This document shows, piece after piece, positions 26,838 through 36,420 of a DNA stretch of 64,000 bases. This stretch comes from Gaiellasilicea sp963731615. Lineage in GTDB: Bacteria > Actinomycetota > Thermoleophilia > Gaiellales > Gaiellaceae. The stretch covers positions 62,001 to 126,000 of the forward strand of contig CAVSWD010000008.1 of assembly GCA_963731615.1 (NCBI GenBank), in the 5' to 3' direction. The position numbers and the translations under genes are program-made. Position 1 is the first letter of the stretch. Every line of letters begins with the position of its first letter. Below the pieces are notes generated by a model. That model had not been told where the DNA came from and searched no databases. It saw nothing but the letters and a program-made list of their open reading frames with translations.

Positions 26838-27775
26838 GCTATCTGATCATCTCGACCATCGTCGTGCTCGTCGCCGTGGTGGCGGTGATCAACGGGATCG
26901 GGCTCCGCCGCCAGGGCAAACGAGACGAGGGGACGGCCTGGATCCTGGCCTCGTCGCTCGCGATCATCGTCGTCATCGGCGGCTGGGGCGCCTTCCGGTC
27001 GTTCCACTCGGTCGATGCAGGCCATGTGCTCGTCGTGCGGCAGTTCGGCGAGATCGTCGGCCAGCGCGGCGACGGCTTCCAGACGATCGCGCCCTGGCAG
27101 ACCGCCGAGGACGTCTCGACGCAGGTCGAGAGCCAGCGCTTCCAGATGGACGACCGCACCGCCGCCGGCGAAGGCGCGATCGGCAGCGGCCCCGCGATCA
27201 GCGAGGAGACCCAGCCGGTCTACGCCGTCGTCACGCTCAACTACCGCGTCAGCGACCAGGCGGTGCAGGAGCTCTACACGGACGTTGGCTCGACCTACTT
27301 CGAGAAGGTCGTCGCGCCGCGTGTCTTTCAGGTCTTCAAGAACGAGACGGTCAAGTTCAAGAGCGTCGCGGTCGCGCCCAACCGCGAGCAGATCCGCGAG
27401 GCGGTGCAGCTCGAGCTCGACCGCCAGCTCGCGGGCTTCTCGATCAACGTCGTCGACTTCCTGATCAACGACCTCGACTTCCCGTCCGAGTTCACCGAGG
27501 CGATCGAGCGCAAGCAGGTGGCGACGCAGGACGCGCTCGCGGCCCGGCAGAAGGTCGAGCAGTCGAAGGCCGAGGCGCAGCAGGAGATCGAGCGCGCGCG
27601 CGGCCAGGCGCAGGCGCAGCGGCTGCGGGCGAGCGCGCTGACCGACCGCAACCTCCAGTTCGAGGCGCTCCAGATCCTCAAGGAGGCGCCGCCGCAGATC
27701 GTCTTCCTGCCGGCCGGGCAGGGCAACCTGCTCGACCCGTCGACCTTCCTCAAGTCGGCCACGGCGACGCCCTAA
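26834..27775 (+). CDS. SPFH / prohibitin-family membrane protein
   Basis: 313 residues. Two N-terminal membrane segments (about 3-22 and 37-55) are followed by the SPFH domain starting at VDAGHVLVVRQFGEI and a long Glu/Gln-rich coiled coil (ERKQVATQDALAARQKVEQ...). Such proteins form large ring assemblies in the inner membrane, often with proteases. The GTG start overlaps the small membrane-protein gene. No NfeD gene is adjacent. Confidence 0.9.
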   Translation: MSYLIISTIVVLVAVVAVINGIGLRRQGKRDEGTAWILASSLAIIVVIGGWGAFRSFHSVDAGHVLVVRQFGEIVGQRGDGFQTIAPWQTAEDVSTQVESQRFQMDDRTAAGEGAIGSGPAISEETQPVYAVVTLNYRVSDQAVQELYTDVGSTYFEKVVAPRVFQVFKNETVKFKSVAVAPNREQIREAVQLELDRQLAGFSINVVDFLINDLDFPSEFTEAIERKQVATQDALAARQKVEQSKAEAQQEIERARGQAQAQRLRASALTDRNLQFEALQILKEAPPQIVFLPAGQGNLLDPSTFLKSATATP

Positions 27776-27791
27776 TAAGATCCGCGGCGGA

Positions 27792-28793
27792 TTGAACGCC
27801 GTCGCCCCCGACAGGAACCTCGCTCTCGAGCTCGTCCGGGTCACCGAAGCCGCCGCCCTCGCGGCGTCCGGCTGGGTCGGCCGCGGCGAGAAGGAGAAGG
27901 CCGACGGCGCCGCGGTCGACGCGATGCGCCTCGTTCTCGACACGGTGCGGATGAACGGAACCGTCGTGATCGGCGAGGGGGAGAAGGATGAGGCGCCGAT
28001 GCTCTACAACGGCGAGACGGTCGGCGACGGCAGCGGTCCGGAGGTCGACGTCGCCGTCGACCCACTCGAGGGAACGCGCCTGACCGCGCTCGGCCAGCCG
28101 AACGCGATCGCCGTCATCGCGGTCGCCGAGCGCGGCACGATGTTCGACCCGGCCGGCGCCTTCTACATGGACAAGATCGCCGTCGGGCCGGAGGCTGCGG
28201 ACGCGATCGACATCAACGCGACGCCGACGGAGAACGTCCGCGCGGTCGCCAAGGCGAAAGGGCTCGACGTGAGCGAGGTGACCGTCGTCGTGCTCGAGCG
28301 CGACCGCCACGACGAGCTGATCGCCGAACTACGCGAGTCGGGTGCGCGGGTCAATCTGATCCGCGACGGCGATGTGGCCCCCTCGATCGCGGCCGCGCAG
28401 GCGTTCGCGGGCGTGGACATGCTGATGGGGATCGGCGGCACGCCCGAGGGCGTCATCTCCGCCGCGGCGATCAAGTGCCTGCGCGGCGCGATCCAGGGCA
28501 AGCTCTGGCCCCGCAACGACGGCGAACGCCAGGCACTGCTCGACGCCGGTGTCGACCTCGATCGCGTCCTGACGACGAACGATCTCGTCTCCGGGGAAGA
28601 CGTCTTCGTCGCCGCAACGGGCGTCACGAGCGGCGTCTTCCTCCGTGGCGTACGCGTCAGCGGGCCGGGCGTCGAGACCGAGTCGATCGTGATGCGCTCC
28701 CGCTCCGGCACGGTGCGGCGGATCGCCGCCTACCACCCTTCCGACAAGGTCCGACGATTGATGAAAGGAGACCGCGATGGCCAGCAGCAGTGA
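27792..28793 (+). CDS. glpX: Fructose-1,6-bisphosphatase, class II
   Basis: 333 residues. Signature motifs VVIGEGEKDEAPMLYNGE, VDPLEGTRLTA and GIGGTPEGVISAAAIKCLRG identify the GlpX family, which removes the 1-phosphate in gluconeogenesis. A TTG start is chosen because the N-terminus RNLALELVRVTEAAALAA fits from there. It overlaps the aldolase gene by 17 bases, pairing the two enzymes that act on fructose 1,6-bisphosphate. Confidence 0.95.
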   Translation: MNAVAPDRNLALELVRVTEAAALAASGWVGRGEKEKADGAAVDAMRLVLDTVRMNGTVVIGEGEKDEAPMLYNGETVGDGSGPEVDVAVDPLEGTRLTALGQPNAIAVIAVAERGTMFDPAGAFYMDKIAVGPEAADAIDINATPTENVRAVAKAKGLDVSEVTVVVLERDRHDELIAELRESGARVNLIRDGDVAPSIAAAQAFAGVDMLMGIGGTPEGVISAAAIKCLRGAIQGKLWPRNDGERQALLDAGVDLDRVLTTNDLVSGEDVFVAATGVTSGVFLRGVRVSGPGVETESIVMRSRSGTVRRIAAYHPSDKVRRLMKGDRDGQQQ

Positions 28794-29821
28794 TCAACAT
28801 CGTGAGCTGCACGAGACGGCACGCGCCCTCGTCGCCGACGACAAGGGGATCCTCGCCGCCGATGAGAGCTCCGGCACGATCGAGAAGCGGTTCGACTCGA
28901 TCTCGCTCGAGTCGACCGAGGAGAACCGGCGCGCGTACCGCGACATGCTCTTCACGACTCCCGGCCTCGAGGACTTCGTCAGCGGCGTCATCCTCTACGA
29001 CGAGACGCTGCGGCAGTCGTCCGCCGACGGAACGCCGTTTGCGAAGCTGCTCGCGGGCCGCGGCGTTATCCCCGGGATCAAGGTCGACACCGGCGCAAAG
29101 GATCTGGCCGGTGCTCCCGGCGAGAAGGTGACCGAGGGTCTCGACGGCCTCCGCGAGCGGCTCGAGGAGTACAAGGGCCTCGGCGCGCGCTTCGCCAAGT
29201 GGCGCGCCGTGATCACGATCGGCGAGGGAATCCCGACGGCGTACTGCATCGAGGCGAACGCCCACGCGCTGGCGCGCTATGCGGCGCTCTGCCAGGAGCA
29301 GGGGATCGTCCCGATCGTCGAGCCCGAGGTGCTGATGGACGCCGACAACGACATCGAGACGTGTTACCGCGCGACCAAGCGGACGCTGCACAAGACGTTC
29401 GACGAGCTCTACCACCAGCGCGTCGATCTGCAGGGGATCCTGCTGAAGCCGAACATGGTCATCTCCGGTAAGGGATTCGCGACGCCAGGCGAGCGCGCAG
29501 GAGGTGGCCGAGTGGACGATCCGCTGCTTCCGCGAGACCGTGCCGGCTGCGGTGCCGGGCATCGTCTTCCTTTCCGGCGGCCAGTCCGACGAGCAGGCCA
29601 GCGAGAACCTGAACGCGATCAACTCGCTCGGCCCACAGCCGTGGGTGCTGTCCTTCTCCTACGGCCGCGCGCTGCAGGCGCCGGCACTGAAGGCGTGGGG
29701 AGGGTCCGCCGACAACGTCGAGGCAGGCCAGTCGTTCCTGGCGTTGCGGGCGCGCTGCAACAGCGCAGCCGTCGCGGGCCGCTACTCCGCCGACATGGAG
29801 GAGCTGGCCCGCTCGACCTGA
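28777..29821 (+). CDS. fba: Fructose-bisphosphate aldolase, class I (one apparent frameshift)
   Basis: 347 residues after removing one extra G near 29488. N-terminal GILAADESSGTIEKRF, substrate loop ITIGEG, EPEVLMD, the Schiff-base lysine region GILLKPNMVISGK, then after the break AQEVAEWTIRCF, GIVFLSGGQSDEQASENLNAIN and WVLSFSYGRALQ. This is the metal-independent enzyme. AAGGAG precedes the ATG. The break is probably a sequence error because both halves are fully conserved. Confidence 0.9.
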
Positions 29822-29964
29822 GACACACGGCGGAGGCCGCGGAAGGGGCGCACGACCCGCGTGCCGTCGGCGCGCTCGACCAGGACGTTCCGCGGCCCAT
29901 CGCCGCCCCAGCGCGCGCGAACCGTTACTCGCGCGCCGCGCTCGCGGTAGACCCGGCCGATCAC
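29782..29964 (-). CDS. Small basic protein, 60 residues, unknown function
   Basis: The sequence VIGRVYRERGARVTVRARWGGDGPRNVLVERADGTRVVRP reads like a small all-beta (SH3/KOW-like) protein, which is only a shape-based guess. The GTG start overlaps the stop of the small gene upstream (GTGA), extending a tight operon that begins with the aminotransferase. The 3' end overlaps the end of fba by 40 bases on the opposite strand. Confidence 0.45.
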   Translation of the reverse strand: MIGRVYRERGARVTVRARWGGDGPRNVLVERADGTRVVRPFRGLRRVSQVERASSSMSAE

Positions 29965-30074
29965 GCTCCCTGCCGGGCGCGGTGCACGGCGTCGATCAGA
30001 CGGTCGATCGTCTTGGAGCACCGCGGCGTCGCGAGGTCTCCGCTCCTCGAATCGCTAGGCTCGGTTGGGATCAT
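29961..30074 (-). CDS. 37-residue ORF in the aminotransferase operon
   Basis: The ATG directly abuts the aminotransferase stop (TGA-ATG), and the stop overlaps the next start (GTGA). The ordered stop-start chain is the main evidence that it is translated. The C-terminal half (CSKTIDRLIDAVHRARQ) is amphipathic helix with one cysteine. Function unknown. Confidence 0.42.
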   Translation of the reverse strand: MIPTEPSDSRSGDLATPRCSKTIDRLIDAVHRARQGA

Positions 30075-31271
30075 TCAGAGCACCGCGCCGAGCTTCTCGA
30101 TCCCCTCGTCGATGCGCGTCTCGTCGACGAGGCTGAACGACAGGCGCACTGCGTCGGCGCCGCGGCCGTCCGGGTAGAAGAGCGTGCCGGGGACGATGCC
30201 GACGCCTCGCTCCACTGCTCGCTGCGCCAGGCCGACTGAGTCGGCGCCGCCGGGCAGCGTCAGCCACGAGAAGAAGCCGCCCTGGGGGCGCGTCCAGCGC
30301 GTTCCGTCGGGCATGGAGCGCTCGAGCGCAGCCAGCATGCGCTCGCCCTTACGCCGGTACAAGGCTCGCGACAGCGTCAGTTGCTCGTCGATCCAGCCAC
30401 GGCGAGCGGATTCCTCGAAGAGCCGCTGCCCGAGCGCGCCGGCGCACTGGTCGGTGAGCTGCTTGGCTTCGACGAGCCGGGCGGAGATCTCGGCCGGGCC
30501 GACCGCCCAGCCGAGGCGGACGCCGGGGCAGAAGGTCTTGGAGGTCGTGCCCGTCTGCACGACGACGTCCGGGGCGAGGCTCCAGAGGCTCGGCAGCATG
30601 TCCGCGGAGAAGCCGAGCTCACGGTAGGCGACGTCCTCGACGACGAGGAAGCCGTAGTGCCGCGCGAGCTCGACCAGCGGTGCGCGCCGCTCGGCGGCGA
30701 GGCTGACGCCGGCCGGATTCTGGTGGTCGGGGATGCTGTAGACGAGCTTCGGTCGCAGTCCGCCCGCGAGCTGCCGTTCCAGCTCGTCGACCTCGAGCCC
30801 GTCCTCGTCGAGCGGGACGGCGACGAGCTTCGCCTCGAAGCTGCGAAACGCCTGGATCGCGCCGAGATACGTCGGGCCTTCGACGACGACGACGTCGCCG
30901 GGGTCGAGGAAGGATTTGCCGATCAGCTCGAGCGCTTCGATCGCACCGCTCGTGATCAGCAGCTCGTCGTCGGCCGGGCGGCGGCCCTGCAGCGTCTCCA
31001 GCCGGTCTGCGAACGCGTCCAGCGGCCCGGCGAGCCCGCGTGTCGGCGCGTACTGGAACGCACTGTCCTCGCCGGCGGCCACAAACTCGCTCACCAGCGT
31101 CGAGATGCGCTCGCGCGGGAAGGTCAGCGGGTCGGGGAAGCCGCCGGCGAAGGAGATCACGTCCGGCCTGCCGAGCAGCGCCAGAACCGAGGCGATCCCA
31201 TCACCGACGTCGCCGCGCGTGCGAATGGCGGCGAGCGCTTCCCACTGCCCGGTCTCGCGCGTCACGGTCAC
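30075..31271 (-). CDS. PLP-dependent aminotransferase, class I/II
   Basis: 398 residues. Fold-type I features are ISFAGGFPDPLTFP near the start, SGAIEALELIGK, YSIPDHQNPAGVSL, VVEDVAYRELGF, the PLP-lysine motif TGTTSKTFCPGVRLGW and QGGFFSWLTLP. This resembles the 2-aminoadipate/aromatic aminotransferase (MocR-catalytic-like) branch without the DNA-binding domain. The GTG at 31271 is chosen because TAGGAT lies exactly seven bases upstream and the N-terminus fits. Amino-acid specificity cannot be read. Confidence 0.9.
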   Translation of the reverse strand: MTVTRETGQWEALAAIRTRGDVGDGIASVLALLGRPDVISFAGGFPDPLTFPRERISTLVSEFVAAGEDSAFQYAPTRGLAGPLDAFADRLETLQGRRPADDELLITSGAIEALELIGKSFLDPGDVVVVEGPTYLGAIQAFRSFEAKLVAVPLDEDGLEVDELERQLAGGLRPKLVYSIPDHQNPAGVSLAAERRAPLVELARHYGFLVVEDVAYRELGFSADMLPSLWSLAPDVVVQTGTTSKTFCPGVRLGWAVGPAEISARLVEAKQLTDQCAGALGQRLFEESARRGWIDEQLTLSRALYRRKGERMLAALERSMPDGTRWTRPQGGFFSWLTLPGGADSVGLAQRAVERGVGIVPGTLFYPDGRGADAVRLSFSLVDETRIDEGIEKLGAVL

Positions 31272-31278
31272 GCCGGCA

Positions 31279-31284
31279 ATCCTA
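31279..31284 (-). promoter_or_regulatory. -10 box TAGGAT of the aminotransferase gene
   Basis: TAGGAT on the minus strand lies seven bases upstream of the GTG at 31271, so transcription would begin at the start codon. It decides this start over the in-frame ATG at 31343. Confidence 0.55.
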
Positions 31285-31361
31285 CGCTTCGGCAGTAAGC
31301 GGAATCGAAGCCCCTGCGGACGCGGCGTTGTCCGGCGCGACATCTAGGCTTTGATCTCCCG

Positions 31362-31640
31362 ATGTGTTGCTTCCTTCTTCTCTTCGCAGCTCTCGGTCCG
31401 CGTTTCGCGATCATCGCGATGTGGCTCTTCGGGAACCGGGTCGACTTCGCGTTCGACTCGTGGCTCTGGCCGTTGCTGGGCCTTCTCGTCGCGCCGTGGA
31501 CGACGCTCATGTATCTCCTGGTGTGGTCTCCCGGCAGCGGTGTCTCGGGCGCTGACTGGATCATCGTCGGCCTCGGGGTCGCGTTCGACCTCGCGACGTA
31601 TGCGGCCAAGCCCGCCAAGAGCAGATACGCGACCGCCTAA
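31362..31640 (+). CDS. Small membrane protein, unknown function
   Basis: 92 residues with three hydrophobic stretches (about 3-22, 33-53 and 64-78). The central part GNRVDFAFDSWLWPLLGLLVAPWTTLMYLLVW is found in small actinobacterial membrane proteins of unknown role. TTTGAT lies six bases before the ATG. The 3' end is 16 bp from the tRNA-Gly gene on the other strand. Confidence 0.65.
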   Translation: MCCFLLLFAALGPRFAIIAMWLFGNRVDFAFDSWLWPLLGLLVAPWTTLMYLLVWSPGSGVSGADWIIVGLGVAFDLATYAAKPAKSRYATA

Positions 31641-31656
31641 GCGGGAGCTTCTTCGA

Positions 31657-31729
31657 AGCGGGCGATGGGGCTCGAACCCACGACCCTCAGCTTGGGAAGC
31701 TGATGCTCTACCAACTGAGCTACGCCCGC
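31657..31729 (-). tRNA. tRNA-Gly (anticodon CCC)
   Basis: 73 nt cloverleaf on the minus strand: acceptor GCGGGCG/CGCCCGC, D-loop AGCTCAGTTGGTAGAGC, anticodon loop TTCCCAA between CAGCT-type stems, and T-loop GGGTTCGAGCCCC. The 3' CCA is not encoded. It reads GGG. It lies 13 bases downstream of the histidine kinase stop on the same strand. Confidence 0.95.
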
Positions 31730-31742
31730 GTGGATAGCCAGT

Positions 31743-34700
31743 TTAGCCGCTCGCCTCCGGCGCCTCGAGCATCTCGCGCACCCGCCGCGCGAGCGCGTCG
31801 ATCGCGAAGGGCTTCTCGATCAGGGCGGCGGCGGCGCCGACGGCAGGACCTCCGCGGAGCGCTTCCTCGGCGTAGCCGGACATGTAGAGGATCTTGATCT
31901 GCGGCCGATTGACGGCGACGCGGCGTGCGACCTCGTAGCCGCGCAGACCGGGCATGACGACGTCGGTGAGGAGCAACTCGATCGAGCCGAGGTGGCGGTC
32001 GGAGAGCTCGACGGCCTCGGCGCCGTGTGAGCACGCGAACACGGTGTACCCGTGGCGTTCGAGCACGCGGCGGGCGAGGTCGCGGACGACGTCCTCGTCC
32101 TCGACGAGGAGGACGGTCTCCGAGCCCTGGCTCGGCTCGGCCGCCGGCGCCGGCGTGCTGGTGGCCTCCGCTGCCTCGCGAACGCGCGGCAGCCGAACGG
32201 TGAACGTCGCCCCTGCACCGGGCTCGCTCTCGACGCTGACCTCTCCGCCGCTCTGATGGACGATGCCGTAGACGGAGGCAAGCCCGAGGCCGACGCCCTG
32301 GTCGCGCGTCGTGAAGAACGGCTCGAAGATCTGCGAGCGCGTGCTCTCGTCCATGCCGACGCCGTCGTCGGCCACCAGCAGCTCGATCCAGCCGTCGTCG
32401 GCGTTTCGAGTGCGGATCGTGACGCGACCGCCGTCGGGCAGCGCGTCGCGGGCGTTGACGACGAGATTGACGATCACCTGCTCGACCTGGCCGGGATCGG
32501 CATGGACGACGCCGAGCCCATGCTCCGGGCGGACGTCGAGCTCGATCTGGTCGCCGAGCAGTCGCTGCAACAGACCCGCGACATCGTCGATGACCGCGTT
32601 CAGGTCGAGCGGCCTCGGCTTGAACATCTGACGGCGGCCGAAGGCGAGCAGCTGCTTGGTCAGCTCGGCGGCGCGGTCGGAAGCTCGCTTGATCTCGCCG
32701 AGGTCGCGCGCGAGCTCGGCGTCGCCGTTCACCCGCTCGAGCAACAGCGAGGCGTAGCCGCTGATGCCGGTGAGGAGATTGTTGAAGTCGTGCGCCACGC
32801 CTCCCGCGAGCCGACCGAGGCTCTCGAGCTTCTGGGCGTTCAGGAGCTCCGTCTCGAGCCGCTTGCGCTCGGTCACGTCGCGGAGGAACGCGATGTGCAG
32901 GCCGGGCACGAAGTTGGGGTGGGCCGAGGCTTCCGCGATCCGGAGCGAGCCGTCGCTGCGCTGCGACTCCCACTCAGTCAGCACGGGGCCGCCGGCAAGG
33001 TAGGCGGCCTGGTCTGCCTCGATCGTCGCGAGCTTGTGCGGCGGTAAGAAGTCGTCGATGCGGCGGCCGATGAGGTCGTTTCTTGCGACGCCGAGGTAGT
33101 CGCAGGCAGCAGGATTCACGTCGACGTAGCGGCGGTCGTTGTCGGTGATGAAGATCGCGTCGAGTGCAGTGTCGAAGACCGCGCGGAGCTTCTGCTCGTG
33201 CTCGCGCAGGACGGCCTCGGCGCGCTCACGCTCGATCGCCGCCGAGATCAGGCTCGCTGCAGTGCGAAGCGCATCGCTCTCGGCGGCGCTCCAGACCCGC
33301 TCTGGGTCGCAGTCGTCGAAACCGATGAATCCCCACCAGTCGTCGCCGACGAAAATCGGCACGGCGACAACGGAGCGGGTCATCTCCGACTCGAAGAAGT
33401 CGCGCTCGAGGGCGGACAGGTGACCACCGTTGGAGGAGATGATCTCGTTGCGGTCGACGCCTGGCGCGAAGCCGTTGAGACCGGCGTCCTCGACGTTGAG
33501 CGGCTGCAGCTCGGACTTACCGGTCAGCGGCTCGACGCCGTCCGCCACCCATTCGAACCGGTCCCACGAGATCAACTCACCGTTTGTGTCGAGCACGTTC
33601 TCGAACAGGTACGAGCGGCTCGCTCGCGCAGCCTCACCGAGCTCGTTCATGAAGGCCTGCGCCACGTCGCGCCAGCTCAGCTCGGCGAGCAGGCGGGCGG
33701 CGCCGTGGCTCACTGCCTCGAGCACTGCATCGCGCCTGCGCAGGCTTTGCTCTGCCAATTCGCGGTTGAGCGCGGCCGCGATCAGCCCGGCGGCGGCTCG
33801 TAGGGCATCTGTCTCGGCCGCGCTCCAGACGCGCTCCCGCGCGCACTCCTCGAAGACGATGAAGCCCCACCAGCGGCCGGCGACGAAGATCGGTACTGCC
33901 AACACGGAGAGGGAGTCGGTCAGCTCCATCGCATCGCGCTCGTCCGGGGGCAGGTCGCGGACGTGGCTGCTGACTACCTCGCCGCGGCCGAGGATCTCTG
34001 CCCAACGAGGGAAGTGGGGCGCGGGCGCCACGTGGGCGAGCCTCGGGTCGTCGATCGTGCTGCGCCAGCGGCCGCTCGACCAGCATGCCGTTCGGACCGT
34101 CAACGAGACGCCGTTCTCGGGCGGCAGGTTCTGGAAGACGTAGGCGCCACTGGCCTGCGTGGCCTCACCGAGGATGCGCATCAGGTCGTCCATCGCCTCG
34201 TCCAGGCTGGGCTGCGCAAGGAGGAGCTCGGCGGAGCGGCTGACCGCTTCGAGGATCGCGTCCCGGTTGCGTAGGTCGCGCTCGGCCAGCTGCCGCTGCT
34301 CGCTGGCTCGCGCGTTCGAGAGGACGACGGCCAGCTGGCCGCCGACGTCCGTCAGGACCGACACCTCGTGCTCGCCCCAGGTGCGTGTACGCGAGCTGTT
34401 GATCCAGAGAACGCCGTGCAGCTTCCCGTGACGAAGCAGGGGGACGTCGACGAACGAGGCCACGCCGCGCGTCGTCGAGCCGCTCGCGGATCGGATCGAG
34501 CCAGCCGACGGTGCTGACGTCCTCGACGAGGATCGGGCCTCCCTGCTCGAGGCGCTCGACGTATTCGACATTCCAGTCGACGTTGTCCCAGATCGCGAGA
34601 CTTCCCTGGTCGGTCGTATAGCGGATCCAGAAGCCTGCCGTCGGCGGCGCGCTCCGCGTAGGTGACGCTCGGCGTCGCCGAAGAGCTCAGCCAGCCGATC

Positions 34701-35145
34701 CGCCGCATGGGCGACGATCTCGTCGGGCGGCGTGTCGTCGGCCGCGAGCGAGAGGATGCCGACCATCAGCTCGAGTCGAACGCGATCCTGCTTCTGCGCC
34801 GTGACGTCCTGGAGGAAGCCCTGGGCTGCGCCGTCGACCACGATCTCGTCGTCCTGCACCCAGACGACGTTGCCGTCGCGGCTGAGCAGGCGGTAGTCGG
34901 ACTGGGGCGCCGACACGCCGCGCTCGTTGCGGCTGTGCGATGTCCTCGAGCACGCGCGCCCGGTCGTCGGGATGAATCGAGCGAACGAAGAGCCCCGGGT
35001 CGGCAAGCCACTCGGCGGGCGTGTAGCCGAGCAGCCGCTCGATCTGCGGGCTGATGTAGAGCGGCGAGCTCGATTCGTCGAGCTCGTCGACGTAGACGAC
35101 GAGGGGCAGGCGCTCGACGATCGTGCGGAAGTCGAAACGTGACAT
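31743..35145 (-). CDS. Hybrid sensor histidine kinase, PAS-GAF(x3)-PAS-HisKA-HATPase-REC (four apparent frameshifts)
   Basis: 1132 residues after removing four extra bases (near 34935, 34670, 34636 and 34470); removing exactly four restores a whole number of codons. Order: PAS (VYVDELDESSSPLYISPQIERLLGY), a first GAF, two further GAF-like modules each ending in an ERVWSAAE-DALR motif, PAS (FDTALDAIFITDNDRRYVDVNPAACDYLG), HisKA with phospho-histidine in GGVAHDFNNLL, HATPase (VNARDALPDGG, VADDGVGM, GVGLGLASVYG) and a receiver (LLVEDEDVV, phospho-Asp in LLTDVVMPG). It is soluble, with no membrane segment. Two GAF modules look duplicated. ATG at 35145 is the likely start; a GTG at 35175 is possible. 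Confidence 0.88.
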
Positions 35146-35202
35146 CTCGCGCTTGTGATCGGCCACGACGCCCACGAAATGTAGAGAGGGGCCAGGAGGT
35201 CG

Positions 35203-35685
35203 CTAGCTGGGCCAGGCGGCGCGAAGCCGCTCGCGCGTTTCGAGCAGGTGCTCCGGCAGCACCTTCGCGTCGCCGAGGACGGGCATGAAGCTCGTGTCGC
35301 CGCTCCAGCGCGGCACGACGTGCAGGTGGACATGGTCGACGATGCCCGCGCCGGCGGCGCGGCCGAGGTTCCAGCCGAGGTTGAAGCCGTCCGGCCGGTA
35401 GATCGCCCGCAGCGCCGCGATTCCCTGCAGGCCGAGCCGGTGCAGCTCGAGCGCCGCCTCGTCGTCGAGCTCCTCGAGCTCACCCGTGTGTACCAGGGGC
35501 GCGACGAGCAGGTGCCCGGAGGAGTACGGAAACTTGTTCAGGAGCACGAACGCACTCTCGCCGCGGTGCACGACGAGGCTCTCGGCGACCTCTCCGGCAG
35601 CCTCCGTGCAGAGCGGGCAGCCCGGCTGCTCGTCCGCCTGGGTGACGTACTCGAGACGCCACGGCGCCCACAGCGGCTTCGGCAT
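35203..35685 (-). CDS. HIT-family hydrolase (Ap4A phosphorylase/Fhit-like)
   Basis: 160 residues. The HIT motif is in IVDHVHLHVVPRW (H-x-H-x-H-x-x). The N-terminus has a zinc-type PGCPLCTEAAGE and FVLLNKFPYSSGHLLVAPLVH. Members hydrolyse or phosphorolyse nucleoside polyphosphates and AMP conjugates. The ATG start is preceded by GAGAGG. It is transcribed away from the regulator gene on the other strand. Confidence 0.92.
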   Translation of the reverse strand: MPKPLWAPWRLEYVTQADEQPGCPLCTEAAGEVAESLVVHRGESAFVLLNKFPYSSGHLLVAPLVHTGELEELDDEAALELHRLGLQGIAALRAIYRPDGFNLGWNLGRAAGAGIVDHVHLHVVPRWSGDTSFMPVLGDAKVLPEHLLETRERLRAAWPS

Positions 35686-35731
35686 CGACGGATCCTCTCA
35701 AGTTCCTGCCGCGACGGCCGACCACCTAGGC

Positions 35732-36364
35732 GTGAGCTCCATTGCGGCAAGGCCCACGTGTGTCGTGGCCGACGATCATCCTCCCGTGCTCGAGACGATC
35801 TCGCGCTATCTCGCCGCGCAAGGGTTTCGCATCGTCGGCCTGGCGCGGGACGGGGAGGAGGCGCTCGCGCTCGTGGAGGCGCAACGCCCGGCGCTCGCCG
35901 TGCTGGACTCCCAGATGCCGGCCCTGGACGGCGCAGAGGTGATTCGCAGAGTCTCACGGACGACGCCACAGTGCGCGTGCATCGTCTACTCGGGCTTCGG
36001 CGACTCGGCGCAGCTGACGGAGGTGCTCGACGCGGGCGCGCGCGGCTTCGTGCTCAAGGACGCGCCGCTCGAGACGCTGGTCCGGGCGCTCGACACGGTC
36101 GCCTCCGGCGGGATGTACATCGACCCGGCCCTGGCCGACGCGCTGATCGGCGCCTCGTCGCCCCGCGAGCTCGGGCTGACGCCGCGCGAACGCGACGTCC
36201 TGCGGCTGCTGGCCGACGGACACTCGAATGAGTCGATCGGCCGCGCGCTCTTCATCTCGCCGGACACTGCTCGCAAGCAGCTCGGCGCGGCGATGGCGAA
36301 GCTCGGTGTCTCCACGCGCACCGAAGCCGTGGCCAAGGCTCTGCGCGACTCGCTGATCTCCTAG
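35732..36364 (+). CDS. Response regulator, NarL/LuxR type
   Basis: 210 residues. Receiver domain: CVVADDHPPVLETISRYL (acidic pocket), phospho-Asp in LAVLDSQMPALDGAEVI, Thr/Ser switch in IVYSGFGD and Lys in GFVLKDAPL. LuxR helix-turn-helix: GLTPRERDVLRLLADGHSNESIGRALFISPDTARKQLGAAMAKLGVSTRTEAVAKAL. A cognate kinase is not adjacent. The hybrid kinase 600 bp away is on the opposite strand and carries its own receiver, so pairing is a guess. Confidence 0.92.
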   Translation: MSSIAARPTCVVADDHPPVLETISRYLAAQGFRIVGLARDGEEALALVEAQRPALAVLDSQMPALDGAEVIRRVSRTTPQCACIVYSGFGDSAQLTEVLDAGARGFVLKDAPLETLVRALDTVASGGMYIDPALADALIGASSPRELGLTPRERDVLRLLADGHSNESIGRALFISPDTARKQLGAAMAKLGVSTRTEAVAKALRDSLIS

Positions 36365-36420
36365 AATCCTCCAACCTTTGTCATGGAGCGCTGCGGCCCG
36401 AGGCCCGAGGAGGGAAGGCT

